From: Methylobacterium sp. UNC378MF
GTDB taxonomy: Bacteria > Pseudomonadota > Alphaproteobacteria > Rhizobiales > Beijerinckiaceae
Direction of reading: 5' to 3'
Assembly (NCBI RefSeq): GCF_900103195.1
Contig: NZ_FMWU01000005.1
Span: 124,001 to 188,000, forward strand
DNA: 64,000 nucleotides
In this document: piece after piece, positions 27,061-35,234 of the stretch
Layout of the letters: each line of letters begins with the position of its first letter
How positions within the stretch are numbered: position 1 is the first letter of the stretch
Program-made: the position numbers and the translations under genes
Notes under the pieces: generated by a model
Databases searched by the model: none
What the model was told of the DNA's origin: nothing
Seen by the model: the letters and a program-made list of their open reading frames with translations, nothing else

Positions 27061-27584
27061 GGGCGTCCGGCGCGGCGGCGCCCCGATGCCTCGGGCTCCG
27101 GATCCGCCTCCGGCCCTGCCGCCGACACAGGGGTGCCGTCGCTCAGCGTGCCGAGCAGATCCTCGAAGTCCTTGGCCTCGCGGAAGTTCTTGTAGACGGA
27201 GGCGAAGCGGACATAGGCCACGTCGTCGAGGCCTTTCAGCCCCGCCATTACCAGCTCACCGATCGCCTCGGAGGTCACCTCCGGCTCGCCCGCGCTCTCG
27301 AGCTGCCGGGTGATGCCGCTGACCAGCCGCTCGATCCGCTCCGGATCGACGGCCCGCTTGCGGAGCGCCACGTCGATCGAGCGCTGGAGCTTGTCCCGGT
27401 CGAAGGGCACGCGCTTGCCCGAGCGCTTGAGCACCACGACCTCGCGCAGCTGCACCCGCTCGAAGGTGGTGAAGCGGCCGGCGCAATCCGGGCAGACGCG
27501 GCGGCGCCGGATCGCGGCGCCGTCCTCGGAGGGCCGCGAGTCCTTCACCTGGGTCTCGGAGCCGCCGCAATAGGGACACCGCAT
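27057..27584 (-). CDS. nrdR: Ribonucleotide reductase repressor NrdR
   Basis: The 175-residue protein has the N-terminal zinc ribbon MRCPYCGG ... [13 protein letters not shown] and the ATP-cone domain [20 protein letters not shown]. It represses nrd genes when dATP is bound. ATG 27584 matches the universal MRCPYC start; an in-frame ATG at 27608 lies inside a strong hairpin and is unlikely. The C-terminus is an Arg/Pro/Glu-rich tail. It overlaps ribD by 4 bp. Confidence 0.95.
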   Translation of the reverse strand: MRCPYCGGSETQVKDSRPSEDGAAIRRRRVCPDCAGRFTTFERVQLREVVVLKRSGKRVPFDRDKLQRSIDVALRKRAVDPERIERLVSGITRQLESAGEPEVTSEAIGELVMAGLKGLDDVAYVRFASVYKNFREAKDFEDLLGTLSDGTPVSAAGPEADPEPEASGRRRAGRP

Positions 27585-27607
27585 GGATCTGGATCTCGGA
27601 CATGGCA

Positions 27608-27638
27608 ACGGCCGCGGATCAAGCGGATCCGCGGCCGT
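27608..27638 (-). terminator. Perfect 13-bp hairpin between glyA and nrdR
   Basis: ACGGCCGCGGATC, loop AAGCG, GATCCGCGGCCGT: a perfect stem 59 bp after the glyA stop and 23 bp before the nrdR start. It would end glyA transcription, yet it also forms in any nrdR leader that begins upstream, so the nrdR promoter must lie inside or downstream of it, or read-through must occur. Confidence 0.7.
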
Positions 27639-27697
27639 TTCCTAGACTACGCATGGCCGCCTCGGAAGGCCGGCCCGGCTCAAGGGCCCCGTCTTGC

Positions 27698-29002
27698 TCA
27701 GCCGTAGATCGGGAACCGGTCCGTCAGTGCATGGACGCGGGTCTTGACGTCGGCCTCGACCGCGCTGTCGCCCGCCTCACCCTTGGCGGCGAGACCGTCC
27801 AGCACCTCGACGATGAAGCCGCCGATCTGCTTGAACTCGGCCACGCCGAAGCCGCGCGAGGTGCCGGCCGGGGTGCCCAGACGGATGCCCGAGGTGATGG
27901 TCGGCTTCTGGGTGTCGAAGGGGACGCCGTTCTTGTTGCAGGTGATGTGCGCCCGCGACAGCGCGGCTTCCGCCGCCTTGCCGGTCAGGCCTTTCCGCTG
28001 CAGATCGACCAGCATCAGGTGGTTGTCGGTGCCGCCCGAGGTGATGTCGTAGCCACCCGAGATCAGCGTGTCGGCAAGCGCCCGGGCGTTCTCCACCACC
28101 TGGCGGGCATAGATCTTGAACTCGGGCTTCAGCGCCTCGCCGAAGGCCACGGCCTTGCCGGCGATGACGTGCATCAGCGGGCCGCCCTGGATGCCGGGGA
28201 AGATCGCCGAGTTGAACTTCTTGGCGAGCGCCTCGTCGTTCGTCAGGATCATGCCGCCGCGCGGGCCACGCAGGGTCTTGTGCGTCGTCGTGGTGGCGAC
28301 ATGGGCGTGCGGGAACGGCGACGGATGAACGCCGGCCGCCACGAGGCCCGCGAAATGGGCCATGTCGACCATGAAGTAGGCTCCGACCGAGTCGGCGATC
28401 TCGCGGAACTTGGCGAAGTCCCAATGACGCGGGTAGCCCGAGCCGCCGGCGATGATCACCTTCGGCTTATGCTCTTGCGCGAGCTGGGCGACCTGCTCCA
28501 TGTCGATCCGCTGGTCCTCGCGGCGCACCGTGTAGGAGACCGGCTTGAACCACTTGCCCGAGACGTTCGGCGGGGCGCCGTGGGTGAGGTGGCCGCCGGC
28601 GGCGAGGTCGAGGCCGAGGAAGGTGTCGCCGGGCTGCATCAGGGCCAGGAACACGCCCTGGTTGGCCTGGGAGCCGGAATTCGGCTGCACATTGGCGAAG
28701 CCGCAATCGAACAGGCGCTTGGCGCGCTCGATGGCGAGGTCCTCGGCGATGTCCACGAACTGGCAGCCGCCGTAGTAGCGCCGGCCCGGATAGCCTTCCG
28801 CGTACTTGTTGGTGAGCACCGAGCCCTGAGCCTCCAGCACGGCGCGGGAGACGATGTTCTCCGAGGCGATCAGCTCGATCTCGTGCTGCTGACGGCCGAG
28901 CTCCTTGGCCACCGCCTCGGCGATCTCGGGGTCGGCTTCCGTCAGGGGGGCGGCGAAGAAGCTGTTGGAGAAGTGCTTGTCGGCGGCGGTACCGGCGCTC
29001 AT
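27698..29002 (-). CDS. glyA: Serine hydroxymethyltransferase
   Basis: The 434-residue PLP enzyme makes glycine and 5,10-methylene-tetrahydrofolate from serine, and in methylotrophs it is the entry step of the serine cycle. K242 in [14 protein letters not shown] is the PLP-binding Lys; [15 protein letters not shown] and [19 protein letters not shown] are family signatures. ATG 29002 has AGAGGCAGACC before it; the 22 residues upstream are not family-like. A separate promoter region of about 260 bp precedes it. Confidence 0.97.
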   Translation of the reverse strand: MSAGTAADKHFSNSFFAAPLTEADPEIAEAVAKELGRQQHEIELIASENIVSRAVLEAQGSVLTNKYAEGYPGRRYYGGCQFVDIAEDLAIERAKRLFDCGFANVQPNSGSQANQGVFLALMQPGDTFLGLDLAAGGHLTHGAPPNVSGKWFKPVSYTVRREDQRIDMEQVAQLAQEHKPKVIIAGGSGYPRHWDFAKFREIADSVGAYFMVDMAHFAGLVAAGVHPSPFPHAHVATTTTHKTLRGPRGGMILTNDEALAKKFNSAIFPGIQGGPLMHVIAGKAVAFGEALKPEFKIYARQVVENARALADTLISGGYDITSGGTDNHLMLVDLQRKGLTGKAAEAALSRAHITCNKNGVPFDTQKPTITSGIRLGTPAGTSRGFGVAEFKQIGGFIVEVLDGLAAKGEAGDSAVEADVKTRVHALTDRFPIYG

Positions 29003-29205
29003 GGTCTGCCTCTGTTCTGGTAGGGGCGATGCCCGGCCTTTCGTCGGCGTGCACGGGCGGGCGTTCAAGGTGGGATTCCTACACGCGCCGAAGGCTCAGG
29101 CCAAGCACAGGCATTTTGCTCGCGCGCCAAGAATAATTTGTCGCAGGTGGGGCGGCGGCGGCGCCGGCAGGGCCGACATGTTTTCCTAATCCGCCGCCCG
29201 TTCGC

Positions 29206-29235
29206 TTGACATAAGGAAAAGAATCATCGAATAAA
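29206..29235 (+). promoter_or_regulatory. Candidate sigma-70 promoter of the toxin-like gene
   Basis: TTGACA at 29206-29211, then 17-18 nt, then GAATAA/AATAAA at 29229-29235, in a stretch much richer in A/T than its surroundings. It lies about 30-60 bp upstream of the toxin-like start codon. Confidence 0.5.
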
Positions 29236-29265
29236 ACATGAACATAGGTGACGGGTGACAACGCG

Positions 29266-29901
29266 ATGCGAGCTCACGAGCCCGATGTGATCTTGGCGTA
29301 CTCCCTCGCGCAACTTCGCTTGAGCCTGGCTTTCGTCACCCTGGAACTTCTGGACATCAAAGCTGGATTCAGACCGGATCAGCCACGGGGCTGCGACGGC
29401 CGATGGTGCGGCGAGGGCGGTTCGCTCACCGTCATTCGCAAGGATCGAACGGGTGATCCTCGGATTGACGCGAAGACCGACGAGATCCTCGATGTCCTGA
29501 ACGAAGTCGTCGAGAGCACCGAGCCGGGCGAGGGCTTCCTGTACGGGACCCAGATCCACGCGAGGCTGGCGGCCCGCCTGCGCGAGTTGGATCTTCCAGG
29601 GATCGGCCGGCACGGCGTCGAGCAGAGCTTCGTCACCGGCGACATCGTCCGTCACGGCCTGTCGGGCAGCATACGCACGGATGTTCTTCTCCGGGACGGC
29701 CGAACCAGCGCGGCGCCGATCCGGGCGATCTGGGACATCAAGACCGGTGAAACGGGCCTGTCGCCGCGCCGTATCCGTGCCCTGCGGGCCGGCGCAGGTG
29801 TCGACGACAGCGTCCCGATCATCGAGATCCACCTGCTCCGCGGCATCTCCGTCAAGGGCCGCGTCTCTGTCACCGTCGCTATCGGAGTCGTGGTCGCATG
29901 A
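29266..29901 (+). CDS. Putative PD-(D/E)XK-type nuclease toxin
   Basis: The 211-residue protein has a helical N-terminus, then DQPRGCDGRW at 38-47, a linker motif widespread just before toxin domains and phage head proteins in alphaproteobacteria. The C-terminal domain has GSIRTDVLLRD with D139 and IRAIWDIKTGETG with D157 and K159, an Asp...Asp-x-Lys arrangement of the PD-(D/E)XK nuclease fold, followed by ARVRE-like LSPRRIRALR and VPIIEIHLLRG. It lacks a signal peptide and long delivery region. The next gene overlaps its stop codon, as toxin and immunity genes do. GTG 29248 is an alternative start. Nuclease activity is inferred. Confidence 0.6.
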   Translation: MRAHEPDVILAYSLAQLRLSLAFVTLELLDIKAGFRPDQPRGCDGRWCGEGGSLTVIRKDRTGDPRIDAKTDEILDVLNEVVESTEPGEGFLYGTQIHARLAARLRELDLPGIGRHGVEQSFVTGDIVRHGLSGSIRTDVLLRDGRTSAAPIRAIWDIKTGETGLSPRRIRALRAGAGVDDSVPIIEIHLLRGISVKGRVSVTVAIGVVVA

Positions 29902-30344
29902 GCATGGAAGCCTACGCCCTGTGTCCGCGGCCGCTCGCCGGCGTGTCGGACTGGCAGACCGGCCTGGACGCGCTCGGTTTCGATCTGCAGCTTCGCGGGA
30001 CGGCGATCCCGCCGGCCTCGTCGGGGCATCTGCCGGCCCTGCGGCGCGGCCGGGCCTCGGGCTTCGAGTGCGCGCTCATCCCGTTCTCGGAATTGAAGGA
30101 CACCTATCCGGAGACCGACTTCGCCGGCTCCTGGCCATGCGTGTACGCGTTCTGGTTCGGCACCATCGCGGAATCGATCGGCGCCGTGATGGCGATCACG
30201 GCCTGCGTGAAGTTGGTCGACGGGCTCGCCTTCTATCCGGAGGAGGGCCGCCTGCTGACCGCCGATCAGGCCGTCCGGTACGCGCGCGAGACGGTGCCCG
30301 CGGCCGAGGAACTCGAGCGGCAGCTCGGCCCCGGAGCGGACTGA
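29898..30344 (+). CDS. Putative immunity protein for the upstream nuclease-like toxin
   Basis: The 148-residue protein begins at an ATG overlapping the stop of the toxin-like gene (ATGA), implying equal translation. It is a soluble, acidic protein: FGTIAESIGAVMAITACVKL, then FYPEEGRLLTADQAVRYARE. A Trp/Cys/Tyr-rich middle and acidic C-terminus fit an inhibitor that binds a basic nuclease. I do not recognise a named immunity family. The assignment rests mostly on context; it could instead be a conserved prophage or hypothetical protein. Confidence 0.55.
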   Translation: MSMEAYALCPRPLAGVSDWQTGLDALGFDLQLRGTAIPPASSGHLPALRRGRASGFECALIPFSELKDTYPETDFAGSWPCVYAFWFGTIAESIGAVMAITACVKLVDGLAFYPEEGRLLTADQAVRYARETVPAAEELERQLGPGAD

Positions 30345-30392
30345 TCCGGGATCATCCTCGGCGCCGGGCCGGCCAAGCCCGCCGGACTCCTT

Positions 30393-30710
30393 TCAGACCT
30401 GCGTCGCGAGGTTCGTCTCGATCAGGACCGTCTCGGTCTCGAACGCGGCCGCGTGCCACGCCCCGGCCGGAAAGTGGAACACGCTGCCGGCCGAGAACGG
30501 CTCGCGGCCCTGCTCGGTCTTCAGGATCCCCGAGCCCGAGAGCACCTGCACGAACTGCTCGTAATCGTGGCTGTGGGCGGGTGCCGAGACGCCCGCCGGC
30601 ACCACCACGCGCACGAGGCTCGCGCCGGAGCCCGGGATCGTGCGCTTGGTGACGCCGTTCCCGCCGACGCTCTCGGCGCGGTGGCCCCAGGCGGTCAGGT
30701 GGTCGCTCAT
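30393..30710 (-). CDS. Small cupin-domain protein
   Basis: A 105-residue single cupin: motif 1 PAHSHDYEQFVQVLSGSG with the two His and Glu/Gln that bind a metal, and motif 2 PAGAWHAAAFE with the last His. Such stand-alone cupins bind a transition metal and may act as isomerases, dioxygenases or ligand sensors; nothing here shows which. It converges on the toxin/immunity pair and lies 73 bp downstream of the DUF937 gene. Confidence 0.85.
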   Translation of the reverse strand: MSDHLTAWGHRAESVGGNGVTKRTIPGSGASLVRVVVPAGVSAPAHSHDYEQFVQVLSGSGILKTEQGREPFSAGSVFHFPAGAWHAAAFETETVLIETNLATQV

Positions 30711-30783
30711 CGACGGGTCTCCTCGCCGGCAGGTTGCCGCTCCGGTTCGTCGGGGCAGCGCCCGCCCGGATCCTGTCCCCGCG

Positions 30784-31557
30784 TCAACCGGTCCCGCCGG
30801 GCTGGCGACCGCGCCGGCCCTTGCCGGCCGCGGGGTCGGCCGGCGCCGGATCGGGACGGGTTGGGGTGCCCGTCGGGTTCATGCCGCTCCCAGCCGGCGT
30901 GCCGGAGGCGGGCCAGAAGGTCTCGAACAGCTCCTGCATCGCCCGGATGTTGTTGCCCTGAACCTCGGCCCCGGTGCGCAGCATCTGCTGGAACATGTCG
31001 GAGCCGGCCTCGCCCGCGCCCGCCTGGGGTGGCTTGGCGGCGGGTCTGGCGGCCGGCTTCGGCGGGGCCGGCGGCTCGACCGCGGGCATCATCGCCCTGG
31101 CCATCTCGGCCCAGGCCGGCGCGAACGGGAACGGCACGGGCGGCGGCGGCGGGCTCGGCCGCGCGGCCTCGGCCTGCGGCTGGTTCAGCATGACGTGGAC
31201 GATGCTCGCCACCACGGCGCCCGCCATCATCGGCAGCATCTGGCGCAGGACCTGCGCGCCGACGCCGCTCGTCGCCGAGGCCTGCCGCAGCACCGCCTGC
31301 ATCAGCTGCGCGGACCCGAACATCTGGCCGAGGGCCTCGAACCCCTGCGCCGGCGCCGGCTTGGCGGCCTCGAGCCCGAACATCCGGGCGAAGCCGGTCG
31401 GGTCCATGCCGACGCTGCGCTGGAGGCCGAGCGTCAGGGCCGGCATCAGCGCCTCGAAGGCGCGGGCCGTCTGCTCGGCGGTCAGACCGAACGGCTGGCC
31501 CATGGCCTGAAGCCCGGCCTCGCCCTGCGCCTGGAACATCTCGAGCGGGTTGAACAT
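30784..31557 (-). CDS. DUF937-like protein
   Basis: The 257-residue protein matches DUF937-type features: LEMFQAQGEAGLQAMGQPFG, LTAEQTARAFEALMPALTLG, and a helical hydrophobic AQVLRQMLPMMAGAVVASIV stretch (about 115-135). Pro/Ala-rich linkers flank a QQMLRTGAEVQGNNIRAMQE helix, and the tail is Pro/Gly/Arg-rich. Function is unknown. ATG 31557 begins the recognisable part; longer in-frame extensions overlap the MATE gene in another frame. Confidence 0.72.
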   Translation of the reverse strand: MFNPLEMFQAQGEAGLQAMGQPFGLTAEQTARAFEALMPALTLGLQRSVGMDPTGFARMFGLEAAKPAPAQGFEALGQMFGSAQLMQAVLRQASATSGVGAQVLRQMLPMMAGAVVASIVHVMLNQPQAEAARPSPPPPPVPFPFAPAWAEMARAMMPAVEPPAPPKPAARPAAKPPQAGAGEAGSDMFQQMLRTGAEVQGNNIRAMQELFETFWPASGTPAGSGMNPTGTPTRPDPAPADPAAGKGRRGRQPGGTG

Positions 31558-31667
31558 GACGCCTCGATCCTGTCCCGGTCGGGACCGCCCGGGACAAGGC
31601 ATCGTGACCCTTTGCGCGGGGAAATACCAGTTCCCACCCGCGGAACTTGTGCCTTGCCGCCGCCGCC

Positions 31668-33113
31668 TCAGCTCAACGGCTCGGGATGGGCGTGCCCCGG
31701 CGGCAGGGGCGCCGCCCGCTGGGGCGCCCCCGCGGCGATGTTCGGCGCCGGCCGACGCGGGCCGAACCCCTCCAGCCGGTCGACCGTGCGGCGGGCCAGC
31801 AGGATGCCGAGCGCCCCGAAGACCAGGGAGCCGATCCCCATCCCGGCCACCACCCCGCGGGGGCCGTAGAGCGTCGCGCCGAGCATCGCCGGCGGGATCG
31901 TGCCGAGCGTCGCCCGTCCCCAATTCAGCAGCGTCGAGCGCAGCGGGAAGCCGAGATTGTTGAAGGCGGCGTTGCCGAGGAACAGCAGCCCGTTGAAGAA
32001 CCAGATCGCGCCGCCGACGAGGCAGAAGAAGCCGAACAGCTCGGCCGCGCCCCCCTGCAGGCCGAACAGGGTGGCGAGCCACCCCCGGGCCAGTGCCAGG
32101 AGGAGCCAGACCGCGGCGCAGTAGGCCAGCGTCACCCGGATCGCCGCGCCGAGCACGCCGCGCATCCGGTCGAACAGGCCCGCGCCCCAGTTCTGAGCCA
32201 GGATCGGGCCGATCGCCCCCGACAGTGCGAACAGGCCGCCGAAGGCCACCGGCGTCAGGCGGTCGATCACCGACGCCGCCGCGACGGCATCGGCTCCGTA
32301 ACCGGCGAACAGGCGGGCCAGGAAGGCGCTCGCCACCGAGGGCGCGAGGTTCGTGAGCACGGCCGGTCCCGCGACGCCGGCCAGGGCGGCCGCGTCGGCG
32401 GGCAGGTCGGTCAGGTGCGGCCGGCCCAGGAGCCCGTGCCGGGCGACGCCGCGGATTCCCACCGCCACGAAGGTCGCGCGCGCGACGCAGACGGTGATCG
32501 CCGCGCCCGTGACGCCGAGGCCGGCCCCGAAGATCAGCAGCGGATCGAGGAGCGCGGTGACGACGGCGCCCGCCAGGGTCACCGACATCGCCTGCCGCGC
32601 CTCGCCGACCGCGCGCAGCAGGCCGGTGAACAGCATGCCGGCGGCGAGCAGCAGGTTCGACGGCAGGGTGACGTGCAGGAACAGGACGGCCACCCGCAGC
32701 GACTCGTCCTTCGCGCCGATCAGGGCCAGGAGCGGGTCGGCCAGCAGCGCGATCAGCAGGGCGATGAGGCTGGCCACGAGGCTGCCGAGGACCAGCGCGG
32801 AGGTCGAGAGGCGCCGCGCCGCCGCGCGGTCGCGCGCGCCGACGGCCTTTCCGACCAGGGCGCCGGCGGCGATCATCAGGCCGATATTCACCGCCGTGGC
32901 GAAGAACTGCACGATGCCGGCGAAGCCGACCGCTGCCGTCAGGTTCGGGTCGCCGAGCGTGGAAACGTAGAACAGCGACAGCAGGTCGACGACGAAGATC
33001 GCCATCAGCCCCACCGACCCGGTGGCGGCCATCACCACTACGTGCCGGAGGATCGAGCCTGTGACGAAGCGGCCCGTTTCCCCCAGGGGCGGGCCGTCGG
33101 ATCCCTCAGACAT
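31668..33113 (-). CDS. MATE family efflux transporter
   Basis: The 481-residue membrane protein has about 12 hydrophobic segments in the two-fold MATE arrangement, with segments such as GFAGIVQFFATAVNIGLMIA and TGLLRAVGEARQAMS, the latter a conserved loop. It probably exports cationic drugs or metabolites using Na+ or H+. ATG 33113 begins 8 nt after the antiporter stop codon, so the two genes form an operon. The substrate is unknown. Confidence 0.9.
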   Translation of the reverse strand: MSEGSDGPPLGETGRFVTGSILRHVVVMAATGSVGLMAIFVVDLLSLFYVSTLGDPNLTAAVGFAGIVQFFATAVNIGLMIAAGALVGKAVGARDRAAARRLSTSALVLGSLVASLIALLIALLADPLLALIGAKDESLRVAVLFLHVTLPSNLLLAAGMLFTGLLRAVGEARQAMSVTLAGAVVTALLDPLLIFGAGLGVTGAAITVCVARATFVAVGIRGVARHGLLGRPHLTDLPADAAALAGVAGPAVLTNLAPSVASAFLARLFAGYGADAVAAASVIDRLTPVAFGGLFALSGAIGPILAQNWGAGLFDRMRGVLGAAIRVTLAYCAAVWLLLALARGWLATLFGLQGGAAELFGFFCLVGGAIWFFNGLLFLGNAAFNNLGFPLRSTLLNWGRATLGTIPPAMLGATLYGPRGVVAGMGIGSLVFGALGILLARRTVDRLEGFGPRRPAPNIAAGAPQRAAPLPPGHAHPEPLS

Positions 33114-33121
33114 CCGGGCCG

Positions 33122-35095
33122 TCACGCATTCCGGGCGCTGCCTTCCGCTTCCAGTTCCGCCTCCGGATCGGCCTCCCCCTCTGCCGCATCGGGTTCCTGC
33201 GGCGCGAGAGCGGGTTTCTCCAGGAGCCGCTCGGCGGCCTCGCGCCGGTCGCTGCCCACGAGGTCGCGGGTCTCGGTGCTGAGCGCCCGGGCCGGCCGGA
33301 CGGGAGCGGTCAGCGGCTCGGGCTTCAGCCCCGCCGCCGCGCCGCGCATCCAACTGGCGTCGGGCAGGGCTCCTGCCTGCTGCAGGACGAGGCGGGCGAT
33401 GTCGCGCTTACGCACGTCGTCGGCCCGCGCCGTTGCGGCCTCCGGCGACAGGCCGAGCCCTTCGAGCGCTGCCCGTCCGAAGGCGAGGGCGGATTCGGCG
33501 GTCTCGCGGATCTGGTAGTCCACGTCCCGGTTCATCAGCTCCACCGCGTGCAGTCGGTCATAGGCGCGCACGAAGGTGCGCACGCTGGCGAATTCCTCGT
33601 GGACGATGTCGACGATCTTGAGGGCGCCCTCCCGGTCGTCGACGCAGATGCAGACCAGCTCGACCCGGCCGATCCCGGCCGCGCGCAGCACGTCGAGCCG
33701 GGTGCCGTCGCCGTAATAGATGCGGAAGCCGAAGCGCGAGGCCGCGCGCAGCTGCTCCACATCCTTGTCGATCACGGTGACCGGGATGCCCTCGGCCATC
33801 AGCACCTGTGTCAGCACCTGACCGAAGCGGCCGAAGCCGATCACCAGCACCCGCGCCTCGCCGCTCTCGGCGAGTTCGGAGGCGGGCTCCTCCAGATCGA
33901 GGGTGCTGCGGGCGTTGCGCCGCTCGATCAGCTTGTCGAGGCCCTTGGCGGCGATCGGCCCGATCAGCATGGTCAGCGCGGCCAGCGCCACCGCGAAGCG
34001 CGTCGCCGTGACGCCGGTGAGGCCGAGATCCTGGGCCTGGGGCAGCAGCACGAAGGCGAACTCGCCCGCGGGCGCCAGCACCGCCGCGCCCCGCAGGGCC
34101 CCGAGCGTGTCAGAGCCGAACAGCCGGAACAGGCCGGCCACGATGGCGACCTTGACCAGGATCGCCGCCAGGGTCGCGCCGAACAGGGCGGGCCAGACCT
34201 CGCGCACGAGGTTGCCGTCGATCGACATGCCGACGCTCATGAAGAACAGGCCGAGCAGCATGCCGCGGAACGGCTCGATATCGGCCTCCAGCTGATGGCG
34301 GAAGTTCGATTCGGCCAGCAGGATGCCGGCGAGGAACGCGCCCATCGCCATCGACAGGCCGACCTGCTCCATGAGCAGCGCGGTGCCGAGCACCACGAGA
34401 AGCGCTGCAGCCGTCATCACCTCGCGGGCGCCGCTCGCCGCCAGCAGCCGGAAGAACGGGTTCAGGCCGTAGCGGCCGACCAAGACCACCGCGAGAATTG
34501 CCGCGAGTGCCTTGCCGGTGGAGATAGCCGCCTCCCCGAGCCAGGAGACGTCGGTCGCCTCGCCCGCCGACGCCAGGAGCGGCATCAGCGCCAGGATGCC
34601 GACCACCGAGAGATCCTGGAACAGCAGGACCGCGAAGGCCCGCCCGCCATAGGCGCTGCCGAGGTCGCCCCGCTCCTCCAAGAGTTGCAGGGCCACCGCG
34701 GTGGCCGAGAGGGCCAGCGCGAGGCCGATCACCGCGGCGGCGCCGACGCTGAGGCCCGCCAGGACGCCGGCGCCGCCGAGCACCAGCGCGCAGAGGACGA
34801 GCTGGGCGGTGCCGAGGCCGAAGATGTCGCGCCGCATCGAGACGAGCTGCGAGAGATGCAGCTCCAGCCCGACGATGAACAGCAGCAGCACCACCCCGAT
34901 CTCGGCGACGCTCGCCGCCGTCTCGGGCTCGGCGATCAGCGACAGGCCGGAGGGCCCGATCAATACGCCGGCCACCAGATAGCCGAGCACGGCGCTCTGG
35001 CCGATCAGCCGGAAGATCGGCACGCCGATCACCGCCGCCGTGAGGAAGGTCAGGACCGGCGGCAGGAAGCTCGCATGTTCGACGGGGCTCGCCAT
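33122..35095 (-). CDS. CPA2-type monovalent cation:proton antiporter (Kef-like)
   Basis: The 657-residue protein has an N-terminal Na+/H+-exchanger-type membrane domain of about 12 segments (residues 10-390), with the HVVTF-like GEFAFVLLPQA motif, and a C-terminal RCK/TrkA-N domain beginning VLVIGFGRFGQVL near 417. It probably exchanges K+ (or Na+) for protons under Rossmann-domain control. A long acidic tail follows. It is co-transcribed with the MATE gene. Kef versus other CPA2 members cannot be settled; no KefF/G partner is adjacent. Confidence 0.92.
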   Translation of the reverse strand: MASPVEHASFLPPVLTFLTAAVIGVPIFRLIGQSAVLGYLVAGVLIGPSGLSLIAEPETAASVAEIGVVLLLFIVGLELHLSQLVSMRRDIFGLGTAQLVLCALVLGGAGVLAGLSVGAAAVIGLALALSATAVALQLLEERGDLGSAYGGRAFAVLLFQDLSVVGILALMPLLASAGEATDVSWLGEAAISTGKALAAILAVVLVGRYGLNPFFRLLAASGAREVMTAAALLVVLGTALLMEQVGLSMAMGAFLAGILLAESNFRHQLEADIEPFRGMLLGLFFMSVGMSIDGNLVREVWPALFGATLAAILVKVAIVAGLFRLFGSDTLGALRGAAVLAPAGEFAFVLLPQAQDLGLTGVTATRFAVALAALTMLIGPIAAKGLDKLIERRNARSTLDLEEPASELAESGEARVLVIGFGRFGQVLTQVLMAEGIPVTVIDKDVEQLRAASRFGFRIYYGDGTRLDVLRAAGIGRVELVCICVDDREGALKIVDIVHEEFASVRTFVRAYDRLHAVELMNRDVDYQIRETAESALAFGRAALEGLGLSPEAATARADDVRKRDIARLVLQQAGALPDASWMRGAAAGLKPEPLTAPVRPARALSTETRDLVGSDRREAAERLLEKPALAPQEPDAAEGEADPEAELEAEGSARNA

Positions 35096-35234
35096 GGTGA
35101 TCGTCCCGGCGTTCGGCTCGATGGGCGCAGGTGGAGCCCCCGCTTAGCGCGCGCGGCGCCGGGATGCGAGCCGTCGGCAGGTGCCGTTCGGCACCGGGGT
35201 CCCCGCGGGTGCTCCATCCGCGGTTGGCCCGGGC

